DNA from: Mucilaginibacter sp.
GTDB taxonomy: Bacteria; Bacteroidota; Bacteroidia; Sphingobacteriales; Sphingobacteriaceae
Length of the DNA: 56,401 nt
Reading direction: 5' to 3'
NCBI GenBank assembly: GCA_028288305.1
Contig: JAQBOA010000061.1
Coordinates: 1-56,401, forward strand
The notes beneath the pieces were generated by a model. The model was not told where the DNA came from, did not search any database, and was given only the letters and a program-made list of their open reading frames with translations. Positions 1 through 11,300 of the stretch are shown here, one piece after another. How positions within the stretch are numbered: position 1 is the stretch's first letter; each line of letters starts with the position of its first letter. The position numbers and the translations under genes are program-made.

Positions 1-157
1 CCGCTATGGAACTTTAGTTTTCAGTTCTGTTGGATATGGCACACCATGGGATGGCACTTACAATGGAAAATCTTTACCGGTTGGCACTTATTACTACATA
101 ATTGATCCAAAAAACGGCGGAAACAAACTGACAGGCCCTTTGACAATTTTAAGATAA
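1..157 (+). CDS. 3' end of a T9SS type-B secreted protein (partial)
   Basis: The gene is cut by the window edge. Reading from base 2, the last 51 codons run to TAA at 155-157 and encode a tail containing YGTPWDGTYNGKSLPVGTYY and ending KLTGPLTILR. This matches the end of the gliding-motility-associated C-terminal domain (CHU_C, type-B sorting domain), which sends Bacteroidota proteins through the type IX secretion system and is typical of very large secreted or surface adhesin-like proteins. The protein's own function lies outside the window. No hairpin terminator is visible in the 83 bp before the next ORF. Confidence 0.85.
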   Translation, partial: RYGTLVFSSVGYGTPWDGTYNGKSLPVGTYYYIIDPKNGGNKLTGPLTILR

Positions 158-240
158 GTTTAGCAAGTAATAAATATCTGATTTTAAATTATTTATTTAA
201 AATTCTTAGCTTAGTCCAAACAACTTGACCTGATTCCATA

Positions 241-483
241 ATGAGAAAAATCCTTGTCCTGGTAACTTTATCACTTCTTGTATTTATTGCATCAGCCCAA
301 AAAAAGAAGTCCGACGCCTCTATAGCAATATTGAATTCACCAGCAGTTGAGGGTACAGGGTTGGGGCTATCATTAACTTATGATATGTTGGTGAAGGGGC
401 ATGGGGGTAGTATCCAGGTTAACAGCATAGAAGGCAACGGAGCGGAGTTTATTGTGTTATTACCAATTAAAGTAAATTTATGA
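241..483 (+). pseudogene. Internally deleted remnant of a TPR sensor kinase (ORF still open)
   Basis: This 80-codon ORF has a signal peptide (residues 1-19, ending IASAQ) and a lysine-rich start similar to the mature N-terminus of the kinase at 6154. From about residue 38 it runs directly into the HATPase G2 box ([12 protein letters not shown]) and the last beta strands (GHGGSIQVNS, FIVLLPI) of the same family. TPRs, membrane segment, H box, N box, G1 box and F box are all missing. The simplest reading is an in-frame deletion of about 580 codons in a fifth kinase copy. The ORF overlaps the next gene by 4 bp (ATGA at 480-483), so it may still be translated and couple to it. It cannot be a kinase. 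A small exported protein cannot be excluded. Confidence 0.7.
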
Positions 484-2462
484 TGAAGACAATTACTTTA
501 GCTATTCTTTTTACAGTTATTTACTGCGTTGGATTTGCCCAGGAAATAACAACAAAGATGCCTTTAGATAGTCTAAAACATGAATTAGCTATTTCCAAAG
601 ATGATACCGGCCGTGTTTTGATTCTGGCAAAATTGTGTATCACAGCTGCGAATTTAAATCTTGATTCTATTGCCATGTACGGTAAGGATGGTGTGGTTTT
701 GGCGCAAAAAGTCAATTTTACAAAAGGCGAATGGGGGGTTTTATATAACTGGGGAAGGACATTGGAACTTCGCGGGGAATATCCGCAATCATTGGAACTT
801 CAATTCAGGGGGCTGCAATTAGCTGAAAAAAATCACTATCGTTATGAAACAGCCGCATCTCTGTTTGGTATCGGAACCGATTACTGGGGTTTGCAGGATT
901 ACGCTAAAGCGGTCAATTATTTTAAAAGAGCGGGGCAAATAAGTAAAACAATCCCGCATGAACCGAGTGTGGAAGATTTGAATATACTTATAGATATAAA
1001 TATTGGTGATTCCTATTCTAAAATGAATAGGCTCGACTCCGCATTTTTTTATCTGCAAAGAACTTATAATGCTACATTAAAAGATCGCTGGCATCCGGCA
1101 CTGTTACTGTTTTTCGGCGATATACAATTTAAAATGGGCCACTATCAAACTGCATTTACTTACTTGCACCAAAGCATTGTACTAAATGAAAAAAACAATG
1201 ACCTTTATACAAACACCGAGGCCTGCAAGACTATTGCCAGGTTTTTCAAAGAAATAAATCAACCGGATTCTTCAATTTTTTATGCTAAGAAAGGACTTAC
1301 AAATGCACAGGCAATTGGTTATAAACTGGATGTATTAGAAAATAGTAAATTACTGGCAGGCCAATATGAGTATAAAGATATTAGACAAGCTCATTATTAT
1401 TTAAAACTGGTCATGTTGGTAAGTGATGAACTGTATGGTGCAAAAAAAGTAAAGGAACTTCAAAAAATACTTTCCGCGGAACAAGAGAGACAACGTAAAA
1501 TTGAAGCTGAGCGGGTAGCTTATCAAAATCAATTAAAGCAATATGCATTTTTAACTAGTTTGGGGATATTGCTCCTTATTGCATTTATTCTTTATCGCAA
1601 TAATAAACAAAAACAAAAAGCCAATAGCCTGCTACAGCAGCAGAAAGAAGAAATTCAAAGTACGCTAACTCAACTCAAAGTCACTCAAACCCAGCTTATC
1701 CAATCTGAAAAAATGGCCTCGCTCGGTGAGCTTACCGCCGGCATTGCCCACGAGATACAAAACCCGCTCAACTTTGTGAATAATTTTTCGGAAGTAAATA
1801 CTGAGCTGATCGATGAGTTAAAACTTGAAATTGTTGAAGGGAATTATGATGAGGTAAATGCAATCGCGGATGATATTAAACAAAATGAGCAAAAAATAAA
1901 CATGCACGGCAAACGTGCCGACAATATTGTAAAAGGAATGCTTCAGCACTCGCAAAGCAGTAGTGGTAAAAAAGAACCGGTGGATATCAATGCCTTATCT
2001 AATGAATATCTGCGTCTTTCGTATCATGGCCTGCGTGCTAAAGATAAATCGTTCAATGCAGAACTCGTCACTCATTTTGATGCTGACCTGTCTAAAATTA
2101 ATGTGATACCTCAGGATATTGGTCGGGTGCTTCTTAACCTGTTTAATAATGCATTTTATTCGGTAAACCAAAAAAAGAAAACAGCCGGCGAAGACTATAA
2201 GCCGGAAGTATCAGTTTCTACAGGAATTGAAAACGGCCAGGTTGTGATCAAAGTAAAAGATAACGGAGCAGGCATACCCGATGCAATTAAAGATAAGATC
2301 ATGCAGCCGTTTTTTACTACCAAACCAACGGGAGAGGGGACAGGGCTAGGGCTTTCATTAAGTTATGATATTGTGGTGAAGGGGCATGGAGGGAGTATTG
2401 CCATCGAAACAAAAGAAGGTGAGTTTACTGAGTTCCAAATCTTATTACCTATTCAAAATTGA
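480..2462 (+). CDS. TPR-domain sensor histidine kinase (orphan)
   Basis: Inner-membrane sensor kinase of 660 aa. A signal peptide (about 1-21) leads to a periplasmic helical region with TPR-like repeats (about 80-330), then one membrane segment (about 355-373), a coiled coil (about 375-410) and the transmitter. The phosphoacceptor is His424 in [13 protein letters not shown]. The ATPase domain shows the N box [11 protein letters not shown]1 DNGAGIP, F box PFFTTKP and G2 GEGTGLGLS. It has no receiver domain, so it must signal to a response regulator elsewhere. It starts inside the stop codon of the 241-483 remnant and ends 3 bp before the next kinase, so it is in an operon. Bases 2228-2344 are identical to 7902-8018 in a paralogue, a sign of recent gene conversion. 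A second ATG lies one codon downstream. The ligand is unknown. Confidence 0.9.
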   Translation: MMKTITLAILFTVIYCVGFAQEITTKMPLDSLKHELAISKDDTGRVLILAKLCITAANLNLDSIAMYGKDGVVLAQKVNFTKGEWGVLYNWGRTLELRGEYPQSLELQFRGLQLAEKNHYRYETAASLFGIGTDYWGLQDYAKAVNYFKRAGQISKTIPHEPSVEDLNILIDINIGDSYSKMNRLDSAFFYLQRTYNATLKDRWHPALLLFFGDIQFKMGHYQTAFTYLHQSIVLNEKNNDLYTNTEACKTIARFFKEINQPDSSIFYAKKGLTNAQAIGYKLDVLENSKLLAGQYEYKDIRQAHYYLKLVMLVSDELYGAKKVKELQKILSAEQERQRKIEAERVAYQNQLKQYAFLTSLGILLLIAFILYRNNKQKQKANSLLQQQKEEIQSTLTQLKVTQTQLIQSEKMASLGELTAGIAHEIQNPLNFVNNFSEVNTELIDELKLEIVEGNYDEVNAIADDIKQNEQKINMHGKRADNIVKGMLQHSQSSSGKKEPVDINALSNEYLRLSYHGLRAKDKSFNAELVTHFDADLSKINVIPQDIGRVLLNLFNNAFYSVNQKKKTAGEDYKPEVSVSTGIENGQVVIKVKDNGAGIPDAIKDKIMQPFFTTKPTGEGTGLGLSLSYDIVVKGHGGSIAIETKEGEFTEFQILLPIQN

Positions 2463-2465
2463 AAT

Positions 2466-5400
2466 ATGCATACCATTAAAAGACTTTTTTACTTAGTAAT
2501 TTTTGTTCTGGCATCATGCAGCAACAATTCTGACACGACGTCCTTACCCTCGCCAACCGAATTTGCGCCGCCGGTTGTTATGCCATTAAAATTCAGCAGC
2601 ACAAAAAAAATAAAATGGGATTCAATCAAAGATATCCCGGTATTGCCGCCTGTTGTTAAAAAGCTTAACCTGGACAAACTGCCTGTGGCGAATTATGATT
2701 CACTATCGCTAAAACCCTATACTAAACCTGTAGAGGAGGCTAAATTCGATTATAACGCTTTGCCTCAAAAAGATCTGGATATAGATAAGCTCCCGTCCAA
2801 ACCACTAAAATTCAAAACGTATATTTTACCGCCGCCAAAGCTTATCAAGGTGGGGTTGCCGCATTTAATAAACGGAAATGATCCTTCTTTTTTTGAATTT
2901 GGCGAGGCCCAGGGACTTCCCGGGCAAAATATTACCGCCTCAATAAAGGACCATCAGGGCTTTATATGGATAGCAAACAACCAGGGCCTTTACCGTTATG
3001 ATGGAGAGAATTTTTTATTGTACCTGAATTTCGATCATCATATTATTAATATGATAGAAGACAGTTCTGGAAGGATATGGATCAGTAAAATAAATTATGA
3101 ACTGGATATTCTTGACCCTCAAAAAGGAACGCTGCAAAAAACCGATGCCTTAAATGGGTTAACAAATAATTATACAAGGAAAATGCTGCAGGATAATTTG
3201 GGCCGGGTTTGGGTTACTTTACGTAGCGGCGGTGTTAATATTATTGACCTTAAAACCTTATCCGTTAAGTCACTGGATATAAAGCAAGGGTTATCAGACA
3301 CAAAAACATATGGGATTGCGCCGGATACTGAAAATAAAATATGGATATGTACAGCGGCAGGGGTTAACGTAGTTGATTTGAACAGCCACAAGATCAGGTA
3401 CATGGATAACACCCGCGGAATAGTTACAACTATATTTTGTGACCCGAACGGTAAGGTTTGGTTAGGGGCGTATGATGGCAGGATAAATATGCTCGACCTT
3501 CATAAAGGTATTATTCAAACCATCAGGGAAGCCATGTACCCTAATACAGAAATAACCAGTATAATAAAAGATTCTGAAGGAAAGATTTGGCTATCTGAAT
3601 TTAACCGCGGAATTGAAATACTTGATCCGGATAAACATATAGCGAGGTACATACATGTATCAAATAGCGCTTTTAACTGGATAACAAATCTTTTTGCAGA
3701 TAATCATAACCAGGTATGGATAACACGGTCTTCGAGTTTAAATTTGATCAAACAAGACAGGATAATTACTGAACATATTGGGAATGACGTTATTAATGAT
3801 TTGATGGAAGATAAGGATGGCTTGATCTGGAAAGCCACAACCTTTAATGGAATTGATATCATCAACCATAAAAAGAAAACGATCGGGCGCCTGGATCATA
3901 AAAAAGGCCTTGGCAACGATAGCATTATAGAGGTTAGGGAAATAAATAAAAGAATTTTTATCACTTCGTATGATGGCCTCGATATAATTGATTCAACCAG
4001 GAAGACCATAACACACTTGGGACGGGCACAAGGGATAGGAAACAATATGAGCTCTGTCGAGATCGATAAAAAAGGACGGTATTGGATAGGTAATTTTCGC
4101 GGCGAGCTGGCTGTGTACAACCCGCATAATAATACGTATAAGCATATTGGAAAAACTGAGGGGTTGGGTGGTTCTAACATAATGAGTATTATTCATGACC
4201 TTCATGGCCGAATTTGGATAAGCACTTACTATGGTGGTATAAATGTATTAGACCCTGAAACCATGACAATCCGCTACCTAAACAATGAGGAGGGTATAAA
4301 AGAAAATGATATTAAAATGTTTGTTGCCGATACGAGTGGAAATATATGGATAGGCACCCCTAAAGGGATATATATAGCCGATATGGATCATCAAAAACTG
4401 ACCAGCTTTTCAACTTCAAATGGTCTTATAGCTAAGTCCATAAAATCACTGCTGCAGTATGACGGGAAGATATATGCCGGCACAGATCAGGGCATAAATG
4501 TTATTAAACCTCCTGCTTCCAGGGATAACCGCAAAAAATGGGAAGTTGAATCTTTTGGAAAAGCATACGGACTTATCAAACTAAATGCTGCAGGTATCTA
4601 CCAAGCGGATATGATCAGCAGGGATGGCTATTACTGGTGGGCTGGCGAAGCAGGGATAAACGTTTTGGACCTGTCAAAAAAAGAAAACATAATTCCCCCT
4701 TTATACATCGCAGGGATAAGTATTATGGGTCAGCCGGCATATTTTACCGATAAAACCGGGCCTAATTTAAAAGTGGCAGATACGCTTAGCCAAAGTGATG
4801 ATATAGCGAATAACGGTGGCAAAACCACTGGAAATGGTTTAGGAAGGCAAAAAGCATTAAGGTATGATAAGATAACAGGTCCATATAATATCCCTGTTAA
4901 TTTATCATTGCCATACGATGCAAATAATATACAATTTAGCTTTCTCAGCTTCTATCCTGGTAAGCACGTTCCTGCATTATATCGCTACATATTAACAGGC
5001 GCTGATAAGCAGTGGAGCAGTGCTACAACAGAAGCATCAAGTGGTAATTATTTAGGATTGGCTTCGGGTAAATATATATTTAAGGTAGTGAGCCAGGGCT
5101 TAAATGGTGCGTGGAGTAAACCTGCTGAAATAAGTTTTATAATAAGACCACCGTGGTGGAAAACGTGGTGGGCCTATATACTTTACGTAGCCTTATTTAT
5201 CGTGCTAATGTGGAGCATAATTTACCTGCGTTCAATTAAACTTATCCGTGAGAAGCAGGTTCTTGAGCACAAGGTACATATCCGCACGGAAGAGGTATTG
5301 CAGCAAAAGGAAGAAATAGAAGCTCAGCGTGATCATCTCGAAAAAGCTTTCAGCGATTTAAAAGTGACACAATCCCAGCTCATCCAATCCGAAAAAATGG

Positions 5401-6143
5401 CGTCGTTAGGCGAGCTTACCGCGGGTATTGCTCATGAAATACAAAACCCGTTGAATTTTGTAAATAATTTTTCGGAAGTAAATATGGAATTGCTCACAGA
5501 ATTGAAGCAGGAAATTTTAGCGAAAAATTATGAAGAAGTAAATGCAATTGCAGATGATATTCAGCAAAATGAGGAGAAGATAAATCACCACGGCAAACGT
5601 GCTGATGCCATAGTAAAAGGCATGCTGCAGCACTCGCAAAGCAGCAATGGCAAAAAAGAACCGGTGGATATTAATGCTTTGGCTGATGAGTACTTACGCC
5701 TTTCCTATCACGGCTTGCGGGCGAAAGATAAATCGTTCAATGCCGAACTTGTCACTCATTTTGATCCTGAGCTGCCTAAAACTAATGTGATACCGCAGGA
5801 TATTGGTCGGGTATTGCTTAACCTTTTTAATAATGCGTTTTATTCGGTAAATCAAAAAAAGAAAACCGCCTGTGAAGAGTATAAACCGGAAGTCTCAGTC
5901 TCTACAGGAATTGAAAAAGGCCAGGTTATTATCAAAGTAAAAGATAATGGTGTTGGTATACCTGATGCTATAAAAGAAAAAATCATGCAGCCTTTTTTTA
6001 CTACCAAGCCTACCGGTGAAGGTACTGGTTTGGGTTTATCTTTAAGCTATGATATTTTGGTAAAGGGACATGACGGAACTATCGTAATTGATAGCAGGGA
6101 ACATGAATATACAACTTTTGTAATTAGCCTGCCATTGAAATAA
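2466..6143 (+). CDS. Beta-propeller (Reg_prop/Y_Y_Y) sensor histidine kinase with lipoprotein signal
   Basis: The 1225-aa protein begins with a lipoprotein signal ([12 protein letters not shown], predicted lipidated Cys about 18). A proline- and lysine-rich linker (about 25-140) with repeated LPP/KLP motifs follows. Next come two-component-regulator propeller repeats (about 145-710, repeated IWI/VWI after D-x-x-G turns), a Y_Y_Y domain (about 810-893), one membrane segment (about 900-922), a coiled coil, and a transmitter with phosphoacceptor His990 and intact N, G1 (DNGVGIP), F and G2 boxes. Unlike the classical Bacteroides hybrid sensors of this architecture, it lacks C-terminal receiver and AraC domains. 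The family usually senses glycan fragments in the periplasm. It sits 3 bp after one kinase and 10 bp before the next. A lipid anchor plus a transmembrane helix is an unusual topology. Confidence 0.9.
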   Translation: MHTIKRLFYLVIFVLASCSNNSDTTSLPSPTEFAPPVVMPLKFSSTKKIKWDSIKDIPVLPPVVKKLNLDKLPVANYDSLSLKPYTKPVEEAKFDYNALPQKDLDIDKLPSKPLKFKTYILPPPKLIKVGLPHLINGNDPSFFEFGEAQGLPGQNITASIKDHQGFIWIANNQGLYRYDGENFLLYLNFDHHIINMIEDSSGRIWISKINYELDILDPQKGTLQKTDALNGLTNNYTRKMLQDNLGRVWVTLRSGGVNIIDLKTLSVKSLDIKQGLSDTKTYGIAPDTENKIWICTAAGVNVVDLNSHKIRYMDNTRGIVTTIFCDPNGKVWLGAYDGRINMLDLHKGIIQTIREAMYPNTEITSIIKDSEGKIWLSEFNRGIEILDPDKHIARYIHVSNSAFNWITNLFADNHNQVWITRSSSLNLIKQDRIITEHIGNDVINDLMEDKDGLIWKATTFNGIDIINHKKKTIGRLDHKKGLGNDSIIEVREINKRIFITSYDGLDIIDSTRKTITHLGRAQGIGNNMSSVEIDKKGRYWIGNFRGELAVYNPHNNTYKHIGKTEGLGGSNIMSIIHDLHGRIWISTYYGGINVLDPETMTIRYLNNEEGIKENDIKMFVADTSGNIWIGTPKGIYIADMDHQKLTSFSTSNGLIAKSIKSLLQYDGKIYAGTDQGINVIKPPASRDNRKKWEVESFGKAYGLIKLNAAGIYQADMISRDGYYWWAGEAGINVLDLSKKENIIPPLYIAGISIMGQPAYFTDKTGPNLKVADTLSQSDDIANNGGKTTGNGLGRQKALRYDKITGPYNIPVNLSLPYDANNIQFSFLSFYPGKHVPALYRYILTGADKQWSSATTEASSGNYLGLASGKYIFKVVSQGLNGAWSKPAEISFIIRPPWWKTWWAYILYVALFIVLMWSIIYLRSIKLIREKQVLEHKVHIRTEEVLQQKEEIEAQRDHLEKAFSDLKVTQSQLIQSEKMASLGELTAGIAHEIQNPLNFVNNFSEVNMELLTELKQEILAKNYEEVNAIADDIQQNEEKINHHGKRADAIVKGMLQHSQSSNGKKEPVDINALADEYLRLSYHGLRAKDKSFNAELVTHFDPELPKTNVIPQDIGRVLLNLFNNAFYSVNQKKKTACEEYKPEVSVSTGIEKGQVIIKVKDNGVGIPDAIKEKIMQPFFTTKPTGEGTGLGLSLSYDILVKGHDGTIVIDSREHEYTTFVISLPLK

Positions 6144-6153
6144 TAATCATCGT

Positions 6154-8130
6154 ATGAAAAAGAATTTATATTTTGTAATACTTCAGATCTGTTTTTTTTC
6201 TGCATCGGCCCAACATAAAAAAACGGATAGCCTGATATCGGTTTTAAGGTTTGTGACGGATAACAAGAAAAGAATTGAGATATTAAAGCAGCTTTCAGAT
6301 CAGCAAAATGATGCGCCTGTAATCGTGGAGTATGCAAGTCAGGGTGTTGCTTTGGCTCAAAAATTAAATCAACCAAAAGATGAGGAGTTTTTTCAATCTT
6401 CCCTTATCAAGGGTTATTATAAAAGCTACGATTATCCCAGGCAACTGAAATCCAGCTTTAAAGGTTTGGCATTGAGCCTGAAATTGCATGACGATCATTA
6501 TAGTTGCCTCTTTTTAAACGGTATTTCGTTAGGTTATAGCCAGGGAAAAGATTACCATAAAGCGATCAATTATGGTTTACAAGGCTTGCATGCCGCCGAA
6601 CGGATAAAAGAAAAAAAACAATTCCCGATATTTTTCAGAAATATTAGCTTCTACTATTTAAGCTTACATATGTTGGATTCAGCTATGATCTATATGAAAA
6701 GGGCTTATAGAACTTCTTTAGAGTTGCACGATCCATATATAGGCTCCTCAATCAACGGTTTGGGCGTTATCGAAGATAGCCTGCATCATGAAGACCAGGC
6801 ATTATCATATTATCGGCAAGCTATTCCTTTTTTTAAGAAAAGCAATTTTTTCCAGGATCGTTACCTGGCATCAGTTTATGGTTCCATTGCTAATATTTAT
6901 ACAGCAACTCATCAACGGGATTCCGCTTTTTATTACGCGTCTATGGCTTATAAGAGTGCACGTAAAGGAAACGATCTGTCAGGCACATCAGCCGCAGCCA
7001 AACTGCTATCAGCTTTTTATGAAGGTGAAAATGATAAAGAAAGCCTGCGGTATTATAAAATTGCTATTGCGACCAAAGATAGCGCGACCAGCGCCGAAAA
7101 GGCAAAGCAGTTTCAAATCATATCCTTAAATGAACGTAAACTGGAAGCGGATTTAAAACAAGCCGCGATAGCCTATCAAAATAAAGTGAAGTTGTACGTA
7201 GTAATACTGGCGTTAGCGCTTACTATTTGTATTGTTTTGATTTTATGGATAAATAATAAAAAGCAGCAAAAAGCAAATAAGTTATTGAACAAACAAAAGC
7301 GCGAAATAGAAGAACAGCGCGACCAGACCCACAAAGCGCTGTCGGAATTAAAACGAACCCAAACCCAACTCATCCAATCTGAAAAAATGGCATCGCTCGG
7401 TGAACTTACCGCTGGGATAGCCCACGAAATACAAAACCCGCTGAATTTTGTCAATAATTTTTCGGAAGTAAACCAGGAGATGATTGATGAATTAAAAGAG
7501 GAGTTAAAAAACGGTAATGTGGATGAAGCTTTAGTTATTGCAGATGATATTCAGCAAAATGAGGAGAAGATAAATCACCACGGCAAACGTGCTGACAGCA
7601 TTGTAAAAGGTATGTTGCAGCATTCACAAAGCAGTAGTGGTAAAAAAGAACTTACAGATATGAATGCTTTGGCTGATGAGTACTTACGCCTTTCTTATCA
7701 TGGCCTGCGTGCAAAAGACAAATCTTTCAATTCAGAACTCACTACCTATTTTGATCCTGGTCTTCCTAAAATTAATGTTATCCCGCAGGATATTGGTAGG
7801 GTATTATTGAACTTGTTTAATAACGCCTTTTATGCGGTAAATCAAAAAAAGAAAACAGATGAGGAAGGGTATAAACCGGAAGTAACAGTAAGTACTTTAT
7901 CTGAAAACGGCCAGGTTGTGATCAAAGTAAAAGATAACGGAGCAGGCATACCCGATGCAATTAAAGATAAGATCATGCAGCCGTTTTTTACTACCAAACC
8001 AACGGGAGAGGGGACAGGTTTGGGCCTGTCATTGAGTTATGATATTGTGGTAAAAGGGCATGGAGGCAAAATCGACGTTCAAAGCCCAGGGGGTCAAAAC
8101 ACAGAGTTTGTGATTTGTTTACCAGTATAG
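6154..8130 (+). CDS. TPR-domain sensor histidine kinase (orphan)
   Basis: 658 aa, with the same plan as the kinase at 480: signal peptide (1-19, ending SASAQ), periplasmic TPR-type helices (about 60-320), membrane segment (about 348-366), coiled coil, then HisKA-like and HATPase domains. Phosphoacceptor is His424, the same residue number as its paralogue. N box [11 protein letters not shown]1 DNGAGIP, F PFFTTKP and G2 GEGTGLGLS are intact. The sensor half has diverged far more than the transmitter half. It shares a 117-nt identical tract with the kinase at 480 and a 59-nt identical tract (7537-7595 versus 5547-5605) with the kinase at 2466, so its 3' half is a mosaic. It is 10 bp downstream of the previous kinase. 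Receiver domain and partner are not in the window. Confidence 0.9.
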   Translation: MKKNLYFVILQICFFSASAQHKKTDSLISVLRFVTDNKKRIEILKQLSDQQNDAPVIVEYASQGVALAQKLNQPKDEEFFQSSLIKGYYKSYDYPRQLKSSFKGLALSLKLHDDHYSCLFLNGISLGYSQGKDYHKAINYGLQGLHAAERIKEKKQFPIFFRNISFYYLSLHMLDSAMIYMKRAYRTSLELHDPYIGSSINGLGVIEDSLHHEDQALSYYRQAIPFFKKSNFFQDRYLASVYGSIANIYTATHQRDSAFYYASMAYKSARKGNDLSGTSAAAKLLSAFYEGENDKESLRYYKIAIATKDSATSAEKAKQFQIISLNERKLEADLKQAAIAYQNKVKLYVVILALALTICIVLILWINNKKQQKANKLLNKQKREIEEQRDQTHKALSELKRTQTQLIQSEKMASLGELTAGIAHEIQNPLNFVNNFSEVNQEMIDELKEELKNGNVDEALVIADDIQQNEEKINHHGKRADSIVKGMLQHSQSSSGKKELTDMNALADEYLRLSYHGLRAKDKSFNSELTTYFDPGLPKINVIPQDIGRVLLNLFNNAFYAVNQKKKTDEEGYKPEVTVSTLSENGQVVIKVKDNGAGIPDAIKDKIMQPFFTTKPTGEGTGLGLSLSYDIVVKGHGGKIDVQSPGGQNTEFVICLPV

Positions 8131-8234
8131 TTTTTCATTTAGCAAAGTGGATGCTACTTAACTATGATAAAAACAGATGAATGCGAATGTGCATCTCTCT
8201 TAATATACGTTTAAATTTATAGTATGCAGAAATA

Positions 8235-8265
8235 TTGACTTGAAAGCGGGGAAACTGTATATTGG
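8235..8265 (+). promoter_or_regulatory. Candidate Bacteroidota promoter for the 8301 kinase
   Basis: TTG at 8235-8237, 20 nt, then TATATTGG at 8258-8265. This matches the -33 TTG / -7 TAnnTTTG layout with one mismatch and lies 35 bp before the ATG at 8301. It would give the fourth kinase its own transcript after the 170-bp gap that follows the third. Confidence 0.35.
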
Positions 8266-8300
8266 ACCAATGTTGCTTCAACCTTTAACCTAATTGTCCA

Positions 8301-11300
8301 ATGAAACCATTTCTGCTGTTTTCCTTTCTCACATGCTTTGTATTTACGTATGCGCAGCCTGTAAAAATACGCTTTGAACATCTCAACGCCCGTACAGGCC
8401 TGCCCTCAGATTATGTAGGGCAGGTATTACAGGACGATAACGGATATATATGGATTGCTACCTTAAATGAACTTTCAAAGTTTGACGGCTATCGGCTTAA
8501 AGTCTATCATCATTTTGTAAAAGAAGGGGACAAAGCTCAGAATGCATATGTTTCAGGGATATTTTATGATCATCAAAAGAGGCTATGGATAAGTACAATT
8601 GGGGGCTCATTATTTTTATACGATGCGCCACGAGATACAGTAAAGCTGATATGTTATAACCCAGCTAAGGCAAGCGGCTCCGAATATTACACTCATTTTA
8701 TAGTTGATAAATTTAATGGCGTATGGGGTGCCACTCAAAGTGAAAATGGTGAATACGGCCTTTATTACTATGATCCTGTCACAAAAAAATCAAGACATTT
8801 TTCCGTCCATCAGAATGGTGCGGATCATATTAATAATGTAAACGTAGGCCCCGTAGTAACTAAAACAGGTAACTTGTTGATTGGAACTGATGATGGCTTG
8901 TATCAATATAATTATCAAAGCAAAAGGTTTACAAGTTGTTTCGACCCGTCAGATTCTCTCAAGCGTTTTAAAATTTCCAATTTATATGAAGCGCCCTCAG
9001 CGCCAGGTACGTTATGGATGCTCGCTGCTCATGGGCATGACAATCAGTATCATCTTTATCGTTTTAATGAGCGGGATAAGAAGCTGATCAGTTGTCTTAA
9101 TTTAAACGGGGAGGTAAAAAATTCTGCGTCTTATATCTATGAAGATCATCAGAAAAGGTTATGGCTCGCATCAAGCCGCGGATTATTCCTTTTTGATCGC
9201 CGGACTAAAACAACCACTGATTATCTGTATCCCGCAAATGATAAATATTTTAAAGAACAATCACTCGTCCAAATTCTGGAGGATAGGAAAGGGGTACTTT
9301 GGCTTGGTACCAATTTTGGTCTCGTTGCGTTTAATCCTGCAACAGGACGGTTTCAGCGGTATGTTGCAAATGCGAGTAACCCGGATGCATTAGCGCATAA
9401 TCATATTACTCAACTTTTTGAGGATAAATCAGGCGTGCTGTGGATAGGTATGGATGAGTATGGTATAGACCATATCAATCCTTTAAGTTCTGCATTTACT
9501 TCGTTTAAATTTAATTCCGGACAAGCAGGAAGTTACCCTGAGAATGTGATGGGGTTAACTCCCGGGTTCAATGGAAACTACTTCGTTAACACCCAAAGGG
9601 GGATATATGAATGGGATGTAAAAGGAAACCGGTTTAACAAGTTAAAGCATGGTAAAGGCAATGATGTTAATTTTATTCTTTCAGCATCCCTGTCTACAGA
9701 TGGCGGATTATATTATATAAGCGGAGACTGGTTAACCCGAAAAACAACATTAAATATTTTTTATAGAAATGGTGCGGATAAATCTTTTGTTCTGCCAGGG
9801 AAGGAAATGGCTATAAAGCTATTGCAGGATCATTCCTTCCACTTTTGGGTGTTATCTTTACGGGGAAAACTATACGAGTTTCATCCTGAAAGCCATTCTT
9901 TCGAACGTTATCCTTTTGCCGTAGCTCCCGGTTCCAATAAGGTTAAGATAGATACTATTGATAATACCGTTTATCAGACTTTTTTTGAAGACAGGCAAAG
10001 AACGGTTTGGATAGCCAACCCACAAACAGGATTGACCCGGATTGACCGGATTAATAAAAAACTAACGGTATTTCCGTTACTTCAAACAGGTGTGTTTAAA
10101 GACATTAATGCTATGTTTGAAGATAAGAGCGGAAATTTTTGGTTAGGAACCAGGGCAGAAGGATTATGGCTGTTCGATCCTAAAGCCAATAAATTGATCA
10201 AACGTATCACCGATCACGAAGGACTTTTAAACAATGCGATAAAAGGAATTGCAGAAGACGAGTTGGGCAACCTATGGATTTGTTCCGATCGGGGTTTGGT
10301 AAAATACGATTCCAGAACAGGTAATTTACAAAGTTATACTACCGCTAACAATATTCCATTGGAAGTGCCGGTGAAAATGGCGAATGCCCCAAATGGCCAG
10401 CTTTTTCTGGTTATGTTTAATAGTCTTCTTATATTTAATCCTGGTGATATCCAACGCAATCAGGTATCTCCCTTTGTCCATATAGAAAGTATCAGATATA
10501 GTAATTCAGAAGGTTCAGCGAGTCATGATGTAAAGATATTCAACAGAAGCGGCATATCTCTTCCTTATGATCAAAACCGCATAACTTTTAATTATGTGGG
10601 ACTTCACTTCGCTCATTCCAGTCAAAATCAGTACAGGTACCGGTTGCTGGGGTACGACAAGGGATGGGTAAACGCTGCTACCCAACGAAGCGTCACGTAT
10701 AATAATCTGTCTCCGGGTGTTTATACCTTTAATGTTATCGCGGCAAATAGCGACGGAGTATGGAATAAGAAAGGGGACAGCTTTACTATCATCATTCATT
10801 CACCATGGTGGTCAACCTGGTGGGCATGGTTGATTTATGTAGTATTTTTCATAGCAGCGATTTATGCGTTCATTAGCTTCCGGTCCAAACACCTGATGCG
10901 CGAAAACCAGGTATTAGAAGAAAAAGTTAACCTACGCACCAAACAGTTAAGCGAAGCCAATAAAGAACTAAATGAACAGCAGGAAGAGATTACCACGCAA
11001 CGAGACAGGCTTTCTGAAACGGTTAACCATCTAAAGCAAACACAAACTCAACTTATTCAATCCGAAAAAATGGCCTCACTTGGTGAGTTAACCGCCGGTA
11101 TTGCCCACGAAATACAAAACCCGCTGAACTTTGTGAATAATTTTTCGGAAGTAAACAAAGAGATGATTGATGAATTAAAAGAGGAGTTAAAAAACGGAAA
11201 TGTAGACGAGGCTTTAGTTATTGCAGATGATATTCAGCAAAATGAGGAGAAGATAAATCATCACGGTAAACGTGCTGACAATATTGTTAAAGGCATGCTG

